Counted from the stretch's first letter, positions 1 to 7,033 are shown. The stretch is 9,054 bases of DNA from Bacteroidales bacterium (GCA_030526455.1 JAUNCU010000082.1:2795-11848), one strand, 5' to 3'. A program made the numbers and translations. Notes: generated by a model not told the origin, from the letters alone.

Positions 1-1
1 G

Positions 2-25
2 TTAGTCTTTTAGTCTATTAGTCTA
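2..25. repeat. 8-bp tandem repeat, three copies
   Basis: TTAGTCT followed by T or A occurs three times in a row at 2-9, 10-17 and 18-25. The array may continue left of the window. Its last copy supplies the stop codon of the minus-strand gene ending at 23. The function is unknown; it could be a slippage-prone spacer. Confidence 0.75.
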
Positions 26-448
26 TTCAAAGAAATGGAAGAAGAAATAGCAGGCTATCCACTCATAGCGCACGCCTTGGGCGTAGCCTATAATCTTCTT
101 GTCGGCGTCGTAGATCTTGCCGTTCGACTCGATATTGCCCAGGATGCGGCTTTCGCCGTCGCGCACGGTGCCATCGTTGAGGATGTAGCCTATGCGCTCG
201 CCCTCGTTGTTATACACCTGCAGTCCCTTCAGCAAGCCAATCTGCTTGTTGGTCTTGCTGCGAATCACGCCGTCGCGGTCGAAGAAGCCCATAGGGCGGG
301 AATCGTTGTCGCGCACGGTGCCATTGGGCGAGATGCGGCCTATATTGTGGTGATTAGCGTCGCGCAGCGTCTGAGCGGCGGCTTCAGGAGCGAAACCGGC
401 AGCCAGCGCCAGCAGCAGAGCCATCATTGTGAATCTTAACGTCTTCAT
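23..448 (-). CDS. Small secreted repeat protein, five-fold beta-flower type
   Basis: This encodes a 141-residue exported protein. Residues 1-25 form a signal peptide: K2 and R5, a hydrophobic stretch at about 6-20, and an Ala-Ala-Ala cleavage site before Q26. The mature part is five units of 16-17 residues, each opening with hydrophobic-Gly (glycines at 37, 54, 71, 87, 104, with a closing G121). Units contain an Asn/Asp-Gly turn followed by a Val/Ile-Tyr/Arg-Asp type strand. The tail is aromatic (W130, then a Phe-rich end). The pattern fits the Bacteroidetes proteins I recall as '5-fold beta-flower', where each repeat would form one blade. I chose the ATG at 448 because an upstream extension to 550 would bury the signal peptide and cover the promoter-like site. 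No catalytic residues are evident, and the role is unknown. Units 1 and 4 share a 17-nt identical stretch (158-174 and 308-324), suggesting internal duplication. Confidence 0.82.
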   Translation of the reverse strand: MKTLRFTMMALLLALAAGFAPEAAAQTLRDANHHNIGRISPNGTVRDNDSRPMGFFDRDGVIRSKTNKQIGLLKGLQVYNNEGERIGYILNDGTVRDGESRILGNIESNGKIYDADKKIIGYAQGVRYEWIACYFFFHFFE

Positions 449-474
449 CGTGTTTTGAATATTATTCTGTAATG

Positions 475-505
475 CAAAGGTAAAGCAAAAAAACTTAACT
501 ACCAA
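475..505 (-). promoter_or_regulatory. Putative Bacteroidetes promoter for the repeat protein
   Basis: Read on the minus strand, TACCTTTG at 482-475 matches the Bacteroidetes -7 consensus TAnnTTTG. TTGG at 505-502 lies 19 bp upstream as a weak -33 element. The site is 26 bp ahead of the ATG at 448. It is predicted from sequence only. Confidence 0.5.
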
Positions 506-540
506 CTCAGCCATCGCTTTACACCACATTTGACCACCCA

Positions 541-602
541 CCACCCCCAAAAGTTTAATCCCCAGGCGGTATTATCGCAATAAAAAGAGGCTTTGGGGGT
601 GG
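541..602. repeat. 11-bp inverted repeat with 40-nt spacer
   Basis: CCACCCCCAAA at 541-551 is the perfect reverse complement of TTTGGGGGTGG at 592-602. The right arm lies inside the first copy of the 48-bp direct repeat. The loop is long and no T-tract follows, so it is not a convincing terminator. It may be a relic of an element edge. Confidence 0.4.
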
Positions 603-637
603 GGAGGGGGGATAATTCAAAAAATATCACTAACTTT
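590..637. repeat. 48-bp direct repeat, left copy
   Basis: This is a perfect match to 1552-1599. It contains G5-T-G4-A-G6, then ATAATTC, an A6 run and TATCACTAACTTT. The two copies start 962 bp apart and bracket the nuclease gene and its hairpin. This copy ends in TAACTTTA (631-638), one base away from a -7 box, and sits 33 nt ahead of the nuclease ATG, so it may act as a weak promoter for that gene. Confidence 0.9.
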
Positions 638-670
638 ACCTAATCAATAAAATTTCCCCTGATTCTAACG

Positions 671-1492
671 ATGATGAAAGAGCAAGAAAGTACACAATTG
701 GGTGATGTGGAGAAGTATCACGGATTACTGCGACAGGCTGTCGCAGTTTTACCATGGGGGCATATTTTAAGACTAATGCAGAAAGTGGGAAATGATGATC
801 ACGCGATGCTGTATTACGCTTCGGAGACTGCAAAAAAAGGCTGGACTCGTGACCTACTTCTTAACGCCATTAATATGCGTATGCATGAATTTCATGCAAA
901 GGCATATATTGACAACAACTTTGATCGCACCCTTCCTGCCGCTCAGGCCAGTTATGCCAATGAAGTTTTTAGCAGTACATATAACCTAGGCTTTTTAGGT
1001 GTTACAAATCCTATTTTAGAATTAGAGTTAGAAAACAGGCTTGTCAAAGCAATTACTCGTTTTCTCATGGAACTTGGTAATGGGTTCTCGTTTATAGGCA
1101 ACCAACATGTACTTGAATATAACGGGAAAGAGAGCAAAGTTGACATGCTCTTTTTTCACAGAGGGCTACATTGCCTTGTGGCAATTGATCTGAAAATTGG
1201 GGCTTTCAAACCCGAATATGCGGGGAAAATGAACTATTACCTTTCTTTACTGGACCGACTCGAACGCAGAGAGGAGGAAAACCGTTCAATCGGAATTATA
1301 TTATGTGCAGAAAAAGATTGCATCGAGGTAGAGCTCGCTCTTGAAGACATGGGTAAACCAATTGGAGTTGCTGATTACCAACTCATGGTACCACAAGACG
1401 AGTTGAAAAAGATTGTATCTGAAGAAATGAGAGCCTTTTCTGAAGAACAAAAAGCAAAAGCCACAACAGACACCCACCTCTTGCTGGATTAG
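671..1492 (+). CDS. DUF1016/YhcG-family PD-(D/E)xK nuclease, short N-terminus
   Basis: The 273-residue protein belongs to the YhcG/DUF1016 family, PD-(D/E)xK nuclease-fold proteins often met beside restriction or defence genes; their substrate is not settled. Residues about 20-80 match the second half of the N-terminal DUF1016 domain (PWGH at 28-31, GW near 57-58). The nuclease domain runs from about 110 to 245, with D158 and the D173-L-K175 catalytic pair, then PEYAGKMNYYL at 181-191 and the GIILCAEKD strand at 208-216. Usual members are around 340-380 residues, so roughly the first 100 appear to be missing. An in-frame TAA at 641-643 excludes an upstream extension. ATG codons at 671 and 674 are both possible starts. 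Hand counts of three 60-base lines average near 43% GC against 55-60% in the central block, which suggests acquisition. The nuclease core looks intact; activity without the missing part is uncertain. Confidence 0.88.
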   Translation: MMKEQESTQLGDVEKYHGLLRQAVAVLPWGHILRLMQKVGNDDHAMLYYASETAKKGWTRDLLLNAINMRMHEFHAKAYIDNNFDRTLPAAQASYANEVFSSTYNLGFLGVTNPILELELENRLVKAITRFLMELGNGFSFIGNQHVLEYNGKESKVDMLFFHRGLHCLVAIDLKIGAFKPEYAGKMNYYLSLLDRLERREEENRSIGIILCAEKDCIEVELALEDMGKPIGVADYQLMVPQDELKKIVSEEMRAFSEEQKAKATTDTHLLLD

Positions 1493-1505
1493 CAACACAA
1501 AACAA

Positions 1506-1550
1506 AGAGTGCCCGCATAGTATTTTTTGAAAAATATATGCGGGCACTCT
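1506..1550. terminator. Strong hairpin after the nuclease gene
   Basis: AGAGTGCCCGCATA (1506-1519) pairs perfectly with TATGCGGGCACTCT (1537-1550). Inside, past one bulged G, TATTTTT can pair with AAAAATA around a TG turn. It starts 14 nt after the nuclease stop. There is no good U-tract on the plus strand; on the minus strand the hairpin is followed by a T-rich stretch (CTTTGTTTTG). It is probably a bidirectional terminator or transcription block. Confidence 0.7.
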
Positions 1551-1551
1551 T

Positions 1552-1599
1552 GCTTTGGGGGTGGGGAGGGGGGATAATTCAAAAAATATCACTAACTTT
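1552..1599. repeat. 48-bp direct repeat, right copy
   Basis: Identical over 48 bp to 590-637. Here the next base is G, giving a full TAACTTTG -7 box at 1593-1600. This copy may therefore be the ancestral promoter region of the downstream DUF2723 gene, with the left copy derived from it. Confidence 0.9.
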
Positions 1600-1600
1600 G
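1593..1600 (+). promoter_or_regulatory. Putative -7 promoter box for the DUF2723 gene
   Basis: TAACTTTG matches TAnnTTTG exactly. The expected -33 position (about 1569-1573) is all G and does not match TTTG, so the promoter is only half supported. Use of this box would give a leader of about 100 nt before the GTG start. Confidence 0.4.
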
Positions 1601-1619
1601 CACGAATATACACTTTTGT

Positions 1620-1664
1620 GAACTGGCCGTGGGGCTGGGGCTTGGCTTCGGGCCGGGGCAGTTC
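1620..1664 (+). promoter_or_regulatory. Structured G-rich leader of the DUF2723 gene
   Basis: GAACTG (1620-1625) and CAGTTC (1659-1664) form a perfect 6-bp outer stem. Between them lie G-tracts at 1631-1634, 1637-1640, 1650-1652 and 1655-1658, enough for a relaxed G-quadruplex with loops of 2, 9 and 2 nt. Two GGCC tetranucleotides (1625-1628 and 1651-1654) offer an alternative pairing. I recognise no known riboswitch class. Confidence 0.35.
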
Positions 1665-1705
1665 GGTTGAAATTTTTACGACTTAAATATAAAAATTGAA
1701 ATAAA

Positions 1706-4700
1706 GTGAAAAAGTACAGACTTATTGACAACACGCTCGGTTGGCTCGTGTTTCTGGTGGCAGCGATTACCTATCTGCTCACCATTGAGCCTACTGCTAG
1801 TTTCTGGGACTGCCCAGAATTCATTGCGCAAGCATTCAAGAGTGAGGTGGGTCACCCACCCGGCAACCCCATCTTCATTCTGGTGGGCCGCTTTGCCGCC
1901 AACTTTGCCGGTGGCGACGTGATGGCGGTTTCGAAATGTGTGAACGCCATGTCGGCGCTGCTCAGTGCCGCCACCATCCTGTTCCTGTTCTGGACCGTTA
2001 CCCACCTGGTGAAAAAACTGGTGGTGAAAGACGGCGAGGAAGAGAGCATGACGCTCTCCCAATACCTCGTGGTGATGGGCAGCGGCGTGTGTGGCGCGCT
2101 GGTCTACACCTGGAGCGACACGTTCTGGTTCTCAGCCGTTGAGGCCGAGGTTTATGCCTTCTCCTCGTTCTGTACCGCACTGGTGGTGTGGCTGATGCTC
2201 AAGTGGGAAGACCAGGCCGACGACCCTCGCAGCGACCGCTGGATTATTCTCATCGCCTACGTGTTTGGTTTCTCGCTGGGTGTGCACCTGCTCAACCTGC
2301 TCTGCATCCCCGCCCTTGCGCTCATTTTCTACTACCGCAAGTGGAAAGAAACCTCGGTGAAGGGTTCGCTCATCACCCTGCTGGCATCGTTTGGCGTGAT
2401 TGTTGCCATTCTCTACGGTCTGGAGCCAGGCTTCGTGGAACTGGGCGGCTACTTCGACCTCTTCTTCGTGAACACCCTCGGCTTCTCTTATAACTCAGGT
2501 GTGCTCTTCTACGCCCTGCTCACCCTTGCCATCTTCTCGTGGGCCATCTATGAGATCTACAAGGGCAAGAGCGAATTGATGATGCGCCTCTCGTTCCTGG
2601 CAGCCATCTTCATTTCGGGTATGCTCTTCATAGGCGACAACCTGCTTATCCCCGCCGTGCTCCTCGTGGCGCTGGGTGTGTATCTCTTCAAATTCATGAA
2701 GAAGGTGCACCGCCGCATCATGGCCAACGTGCTCATCAGTTCGCTCATGATTTTCATCGGTTTCTCATGCTACGCGCTCATCATCATCCGCTCAAGCGCC
2801 AATCTGCCACTGGACGAAAACTCGCCCAACACCATGTTTGGCCTCTCGAGTTACCTGAGCCGCGACCAGTATGGCAAGACTCCGCTGCTCTATGGCCCTG
2901 TGTACACCGCAGGCTCGCCACAATACCAGAGCAACAATGAAGGCACCGCTTCTACCCGCTTCAAGAAGGGCAACAAGCAATGGGGCCGCGTGGTGAAGAC
3001 TTCGCCCGACCAGCCCGACCAATACGTGTGCACCGGCTACGCCAAGGATCCCGTGTATCCTAGCGAAATGAACATGCTCTTCCCTCGCATCTGGTCGACC
3101 GGCCACGCTGGCTACTACAACACCTATTTCGACACCCAGAACAAGCCGTTCAGCGAAACGCTCGCCACTATCATCGTGGATGAAAACGGCGATCCCGATA
3201 TGCGATTCAGCCAGACGCAGCAAATGCTGCCCAAGCCATCGTTGTGGAACAACATTGAGTTCTTCCTGGGCTATCAACTCAACTACATGTATATGCGCTA
3301 CTTCCTGTGGAACTTTGCCGGCCGACAAAACGACGTGCAGGGTCTCAACTGCGAAATGGGCGACGTGACACGTGGTAACTGGATCACCGGCTTCAACTTC
3401 CTCGACAACGCCCGCCTCGGCGACCAGGAACTCCTGCCTGCCGAATACGGCAAGGAAAACAAGGGCCACAACGTGTTCTACTGCCTGCCTCTGCTGCTCG
3501 GTATTATCGGCCTGCTGTGGCAAGCATTTGCCGGCAAGCGCGGCATTGAGCAGTTCTGGGTAGTGTTCTTCCTCTTCTTCATGACCGGTATCGCCATCGT
3601 GCTCTACCTCAACCAGCCACCATTGCAGCCACGCGAACGCGACTACGCCTACGCAGGTTCGTTCTATGCCTACGCCATCTGGGTGGGTATGGGTGTAGCC
3701 GGCTTGTGGAGCATGGTGATGAGCGTGCTCAACCGTGGCAAGAACACCAAGAAGGCCGATGCCAACGGCGTCGTTGCCGACGCTAGCGACTCTGCATCGT
3801 CGAAGGCTGTGGCATTTGTGGCTGTACTCATCGGCCTGATCGTGCCACTGCAGATGGTGAGCCAAACCTGGGACGACCACGACCGCTCTTACCGCACCGC
3901 AGCACGCGACTTCGGTATGAACTACCTCTCGAGCCTCGATGAAAACGCCATCATCTTCACCAATGGCGACAACGATACATTCCCATTGTGGTATCTCCAG
4001 GAAGTGGAAGGCTACCGCACCGACGTGCGCGTGGTGAACTTGAGTTACCTCTCCACCGACTGGTATATCGAGCAGATGCAGCGCGCTGCCTACAAGTCGG
4101 CTCCGCTGCCCATGATGGCCGACTCGCTCAGTTACGCCTACGGCAACCGCTCTGGCGCCATGATTGAGCAGGAAGAAACCGCCATCGTTTCGGTGACCGA
4201 CGCACTGAAGAAATTCTACTCCAATGATGCCGACCGCGATGAAGACGGCATCGTGCGCGGCCGTCTTGAATACGGCAACATGTTTATCCCCGCCAACGTG
4301 AACGCCGCCATCAAGGCTGGCGTGATTAGCGAAGGCATGCGCGAAGTGGCTGAAGACCAAATCAACGTGCCTTTCGCCGAAGCCAACCAAGGCGGATGGG
4401 TATCGGCCAGCGGCATGATGGTGCTCGACCTCATCAACTCAAGCATCCAGCAAGGCTGGAAGCGCCCTGTATACTTCGCTTGCACCGTGAGCGACGACAT
4501 GTATGCCGCCTTCTCGCCCTATCTGCAACTCACCGGTATGGCTTACCAAGTGACTCCAATCCGCACCCAAAACTACGGCGACGACATCATGGCCAACACC
4601 GACAAGATGTATGAAAACGTGACCAAGAAGTTCCGTTGGGGCGGTCTCGACACTCCTGAAGGCAAGGCCGGCAAGATTTACCTCGACGAAACCGTGCGCC

Positions 4701-5344
4701 GCATGGTGAACACCACACGCACGATGATCATCCAACTCGCTTCTTGCCTCGCCAACGAAGCAGGCGCCGCTAAGGAAGCCAAGAAAAATGGCGAAGCCAC
4801 TATCTTTGGCAAGAACGTGGACGAATTCTACACCGACCGCATCACTAAGGCCGAAAGAGTGCTCGCCCTCATGCAGGACAAGATTTCGGAAAAGGCTTGC
4901 GCCTACTCGTTCAACAACCGCCTCTCGATGGCGCGCGTCTACGAAAGCCTCTACCAACTCACCAAGAAGGATAGCCTGCGCAAGACCGCAGCCAAACTCA
5001 TCGACGACGACGTGATGGCATTCTGCAAGTGGAGCATGTTTATCAACAACCTGAGCATGAACTATCCTATGCTCAGCGCTTGCAACATCGACAACTACCT
5101 GGCCCGCAACTACGTGCCACAGTTGCTTCTCTTCTACGAGCAAATCAACAAGGATGGCTTCGAAGCGCTGCTCAAGAAGATGGCAGCACAGGGCGTGGAT
5201 GTGAAAGCCATGCAGGCCACCATGCAGATGATGCTCCAGCAAAACGATCAGCCTGCGCCTCAGCCAGCACCAGCCACTGCGGCCGACTCCACTACTCCTG
5301 AAGGCGACGACATGGCCGACTCCAGTTTCGCCCTCTTCCAGTAA
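1706..5344 (+). CDS. DUF2723 (TMEM260-like) GT-C membrane protein, probable O-mannosyltransferase
   Basis: This 1212-residue inner-membrane protein is of the DUF2723 family, related to eukaryotic TMEM260, a protein O-mannosyltransferase. In Bacteroidetes it is a candidate polyprenyl-sugar-dependent transferase acting on exported proteins; that role is inferred. Helix 1 covers about 11-27. The first outer loop carries WDCPEF at 34-39, where D35 and E38 are the likely acidic catalytic residues of a GT-C enzyme, followed by GHPPGNP at 49-55. Many membrane segments follow, then the family motif PRERDYAYAG at 642-651, a polar linker near 680-700 and the last helix at about 701-718. The remaining 490 residues look soluble and probably periplasmic, with a conserved NGDNDTFP motif near 752. 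The tail is Pro/Ala-rich. The start is GTG: an in-frame TGA at 1697-1699 excludes extension and the next ATG is at 1921, inside the conserved region. An intrinsic terminator follows, so it appears monocistronic. Confidence 0.9.
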   Translation: MKKYRLIDNTLGWLVFLVAAITYLLTIEPTASFWDCPEFIAQAFKSEVGHPPGNPIFILVGRFAANFAGGDVMAVSKCVNAMSALLSAATILFLFWTVTHLVKKLVVKDGEEESMTLSQYLVVMGSGVCGALVYTWSDTFWFSAVEAEVYAFSSFCTALVVWLMLKWEDQADDPRSDRWIILIAYVFGFSLGVHLLNLLCIPALALIFYYRKWKETSVKGSLITLLASFGVIVAILYGLEPGFVELGGYFDLFFVNTLGFSYNSGVLFYALLTLAIFSWAIYEIYKGKSELMMRLSFLAAIFISGMLFIGDNLLIPAVLLVALGVYLFKFMKKVHRRIMANVLISSLMIFIGFSCYALIIIRSSANLPLDENSPNTMFGLSSYLSRDQYGKTPLLYGPVYTAGSPQYQSNNEGTASTRFKKGNKQWGRVVKTSPDQPDQYVCTGYAKDPVYPSEMNMLFPRIWSTGHAGYYNTYFDTQNKPFSETLATIIVDENGDPDMRFSQTQQMLPKPSLWNNIEFFLGYQLNYMYMRYFLWNFAGRQNDVQGLNCEMGDVTRGNWITGFNFLDNARLGDQELLPAEYGKENKGHNVFYCLPLLLGIIGLLWQAFAGKRGIEQFWVVFFLFFMTGIAIVLYLNQPPLQPRERDYAYAGSFYAYAIWVGMGVAGLWSMVMSVLNRGKNTKKADANGVVADASDSASSKAVAFVAVLIGLIVPLQMVSQTWDDHDRSYRTAARDFGMNYLSSLDENAIIFTNGDNDTFPLWYLQEVEGYRTDVRVVNLSYLSTDWYIEQMQRAAYKSAPLPMMADSLSYAYGNRSGAMIEQEETAIVSVTDALKKFYSNDADRDEDGIVRGRLEYGNMFIPANVNAAIKAGVISEGMREVAEDQINVPFAEANQGGWVSASGMMVLDLINSSIQQGWKRPVYFACTVSDDMYAAFSPYLQLTGMAYQVTPIRTQNYGDDIMANTDKMYENVTKKFRWGGLDTPEGKAGKIYLDETVRRMVNTTRTMIIQLASCLANEAGAAKEAKKNGEATIFGKNVDEFYTDRITKAERVLALMQDKISEKACAYSFNNRLSMARVYESLYQLTKKDSLRKTAAKLIDDDVMAFCKWSMFINNLSMNYPMLSACNIDNYLARNYVPQLLLFYEQINKDGFEALLKKMAAQGVDVKAMQATMQMMLQQNDQPAPQPAPATAADSTTPEGDDMADSSFALFQ

Positions 5345-5368
5345 AGTGAACAATAACCAAAATATATA

Positions 5369-5413
5369 GCGCAAAAGGCGGTGGTAAAAGCCGCCGCCTT
5401 TTCGCGTTTTTTT
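5369..5413 (+). terminator. Intrinsic terminator of the DUF2723 gene
   Basis: A 13-bp stem (5373-5385 with 5390-5402, two G-T wobbles, AAAA loop) is extended by GCG/CGC past one bulged C. Seven T residues follow at 5407-5413. It begins 25 nt after the TAA stop and separates this gene from the deacetylase. Confidence 0.92.
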
Positions 5414-5487
5414 CAAGTAAAAAATGAATTAGAAATGGAGATTGCAAAAAAGCATCTTATTTCTAACATCTAACTTTTCCAAAAGAT

Positions 5488-6135
5488 ATGGGTATTAAAC
5501 GCTATCTCAACCGCCTGGTGGAACGCCCGCCGCTGCTCTATCGCATGCTGTTTCCCGAAACGGTGTGGCGACTGCACTTCAAGCCGCGCACGGTGTATCT
5601 CACCTTCGACGACGGTCCCATCCCCGAGGTTACGCCTTGGGTGCTCGACACGCTCGACCACTACGGCGTGAAGGCCACCTTCTTCTGCGTGGGCGAGAAC
5701 GTGCAGCGCAATCCCGAATTGTTTCAGGAACTGCTGCGCCGTGGCCACAGCGTGGGCAACCACACCATGAAGCACATGCAAGGCGCCAAGGTGAGCACTA
5801 AGGTGTATTTGCACAACGTGTTTCAGGCCAACGAACTCATTCACTCTTCACTCTTCCGCCCGCCGCACGGACTGCTGCGCTGGGCACAGTCGAAGGTGCT
5901 GCGCTCGCGATTCGCCATCATCATGTACGACCTCGTGAGCCACGACTACAGCCGCAAACTCTCGGGCGAAGACGTGCTCAACAACGTGAAACGCTTTGCC
6001 CGCCCCGGTTCCATCATCGTGTTTCACGACTCGCTGAAGGCCGAAAAAAATATGAAATACGCGCTGCCACGCGCCATCGAGTGGCTGCAAAGCCAAGGCT
6101 ATGAATTCTCCAACATCCCAATGTCGCATAGGTGA
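5488..6135 (+). CDS. Polysaccharide deacetylase, carbohydrate esterase family 4
   Basis: The 215-residue protein is a compact NodB-homology (CE4) deacetylase. Such enzymes remove N- or O-acetyl groups from peptidoglycan or other glycans using a divalent metal. All core motifs are visible: TFDDGP at 39-44 (D41 as base, D42 as metal ligand), HTMKH at 92-96 (metal ligands H92 and H96), RPPHG at 124-128, the YDLVSHD strand at 147-153, and the closing VFHDS with H180. No signal peptide is evident; residues 1-34 are basic and amphipathic, so it may act in the cytoplasm, at the membrane, or after an unusual export. The substrate cannot be read from sequence. The ATG at 5488 gives a normal family N-terminus. 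A weak -7-like TAACTTTT lies at 5471-5478. The 3' end overlaps queG by 35 nt, suggesting one transcript and translational coupling. Confidence 0.92.
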   Translation: MGIKRYLNRLVERPPLLYRMLFPETVWRLHFKPRTVYLTFDDGPIPEVTPWVLDTLDHYGVKATFFCVGENVQRNPELFQELLRRGHSVGNHTMKHMQGAKVSTKVYLHNVFQANELIHSSLFRPPHGLLRWAQSKVLRSRFAIIMYDLVSHDYSRKLSGEDVLNNVKRFARPGSIIVFHDSLKAEKNMKYALPRAIEWLQSQGYEFSNIPMSHR

Positions 6136-7033
6136 TGCCATCAAGGCCGAAGCGCTGCGCCTCGGTTTCGATGCCGTGGGGTTTGCCCAAGCCGCTCCCG
6201 TGAGCGCCCAGGCAGCCCAGGCTTTCACGCGCTGGATAGCCACTGGCAAGCACGACTGCATGCAGTGGGCCACCAATCACACCGACCTCCGCCTCGACCC
6301 CACATTGCTGGTGCCGGGCGCGAGGTCGGTGATTTCGTTGGCGGTAAACTATCTGCCCCCGCGCCTGCAGCCCGCCCATGCGCCACAAGTGGCACGCTAC
6401 GCCTATGGCGACGACTACCACGAGGTGCTGCGCGACATGGGCCGCCAGTTGGCAGCCTTTATCAAGGAGCACACAGGCCACGACTCACGCATCTGCGTCG
6501 ACAGCGCGCCCATCCTCGAGCGCTACTGGGCACAGCAAGCCGGCCTCGGATTCACCGGGCTCAACACCCTGCTCATCATCCCAGGCCGCGGCAGCCATTT
6601 CTTCCTGTGTGAATTGGTAACCACCCTCGCACTGGAGCCCGACGCGCCCTGCACCCTCACCTGCGGCGACTGCCACGCCTGCGAGCGCCATTGCCCCGGC
6701 GGAGCACTCAGCGGAGGCACACTCGATGCAGCCCGATGCCTATCGTGCCAAACCATCGAAAACCGCGCCGCCCAGTTGCCCGAGTGGGTAGCATCGGCCA
6801 TCGGCGGCCGCCTCTACGGCTGCGACGAGTGCCAGCGCTGCTGCCCCCACAACGCCCAGGCGCAGCCCACCACCCATCCCGCCTTCCAAGGCAGGGAAAG
6901 CATCCTCCACCTCACCCTCCCTCAAGTGCTAGAGATGACCCAAGAGCAATTCTCCACCACCTTCCGCCACAGCCCCATCAAGCGAGCAAAACTCACAGGC
7001 CTCCACCGCAACGCCCAGTTGCTGAAGAAGTAA
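6101..7033 (+). CDS. queG: Epoxyqueuosine reductase QueG
   Basis: This 310-residue cytoplasmic enzyme carries out the last step of queuosine synthesis: cobalamin- and iron-sulfur-dependent reduction of epoxyqueuosine at the wobble base of GUN-anticodon tRNAs. The N-terminal DUF1730-type domain spans about 10-180, with PGARSVISLAVNY at 72-84 and the substrate-site segment VDSAPILERYWAQQAGLGF around 133-151; D134 matches the catalytic aspartate. The ferredoxin part has cluster 1 at C188, C191, C194 and C198. Cluster 2 most likely uses C213, C241, C244 and C248, with C247 an extra cysteine. PIKR at 292-295 is a family C-terminal motif. The ATG at 6101 lies inside the deacetylase gene; no other in-frame start is near, and it leaves nine residues before the conserved region, so I accept the 35-nt overlap. 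The gene converges on the ATPase gene with a 29-bp gap and no hairpin between them. Confidence 0.95.
   Translation: MNSPTSQCRIGDAIKAEALRLGFDAVGFAQAAPVSAQAAQAFTRWIATGKHDCMQWATNHTDLRLDPTLLVPGARSVISLAVNYLPPRLQPAHAPQVARYAYGDDYHEVLRDMGRQLAAFIKEHTGHDSRICVDSAPILERYWAQQAGLGFTGLNTLLIIPGRGSHFFLCELVTTLALEPDAPCTLTCGDCHACERHCPGGALSGGTLDAARCLSCQTIENRAAQLPEWVASAIGGRLYGCDECQRCCPHNAQAQPTTHPAFQGRESILHLTLPQVLEMTQEQFSTTFRHSPIKRAKLTGLHRNAQLLKK

Noticed and set aside
35..439. Plus-strand open frame opposite the secreted repeat protein
   Set aside because: It mirrors the repeats of the real gene and lacks its own promoter or family features.
449..550. N-terminal extension of the small secreted protein to position 550
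   Set aside because: It would place the signal peptide internally and run through the predicted promoter; the ATG at 448 is the natural start.
2792..4390. Long minus-strand open frame (532 codons) inside the DUF2723 gene
   Set aside because: It is antisense to a well-conserved family protein, is rich in His/Val/Ala as expected from a GC-biased reverse frame, and has no recognisable domain or promoter.
4439..5416. Minus-strand open frame (325 codons) over the end of the DUF2723 gene
   Set aside because: It is the same kind of antisense shadow and runs through the clear terminator at 5369-5413.
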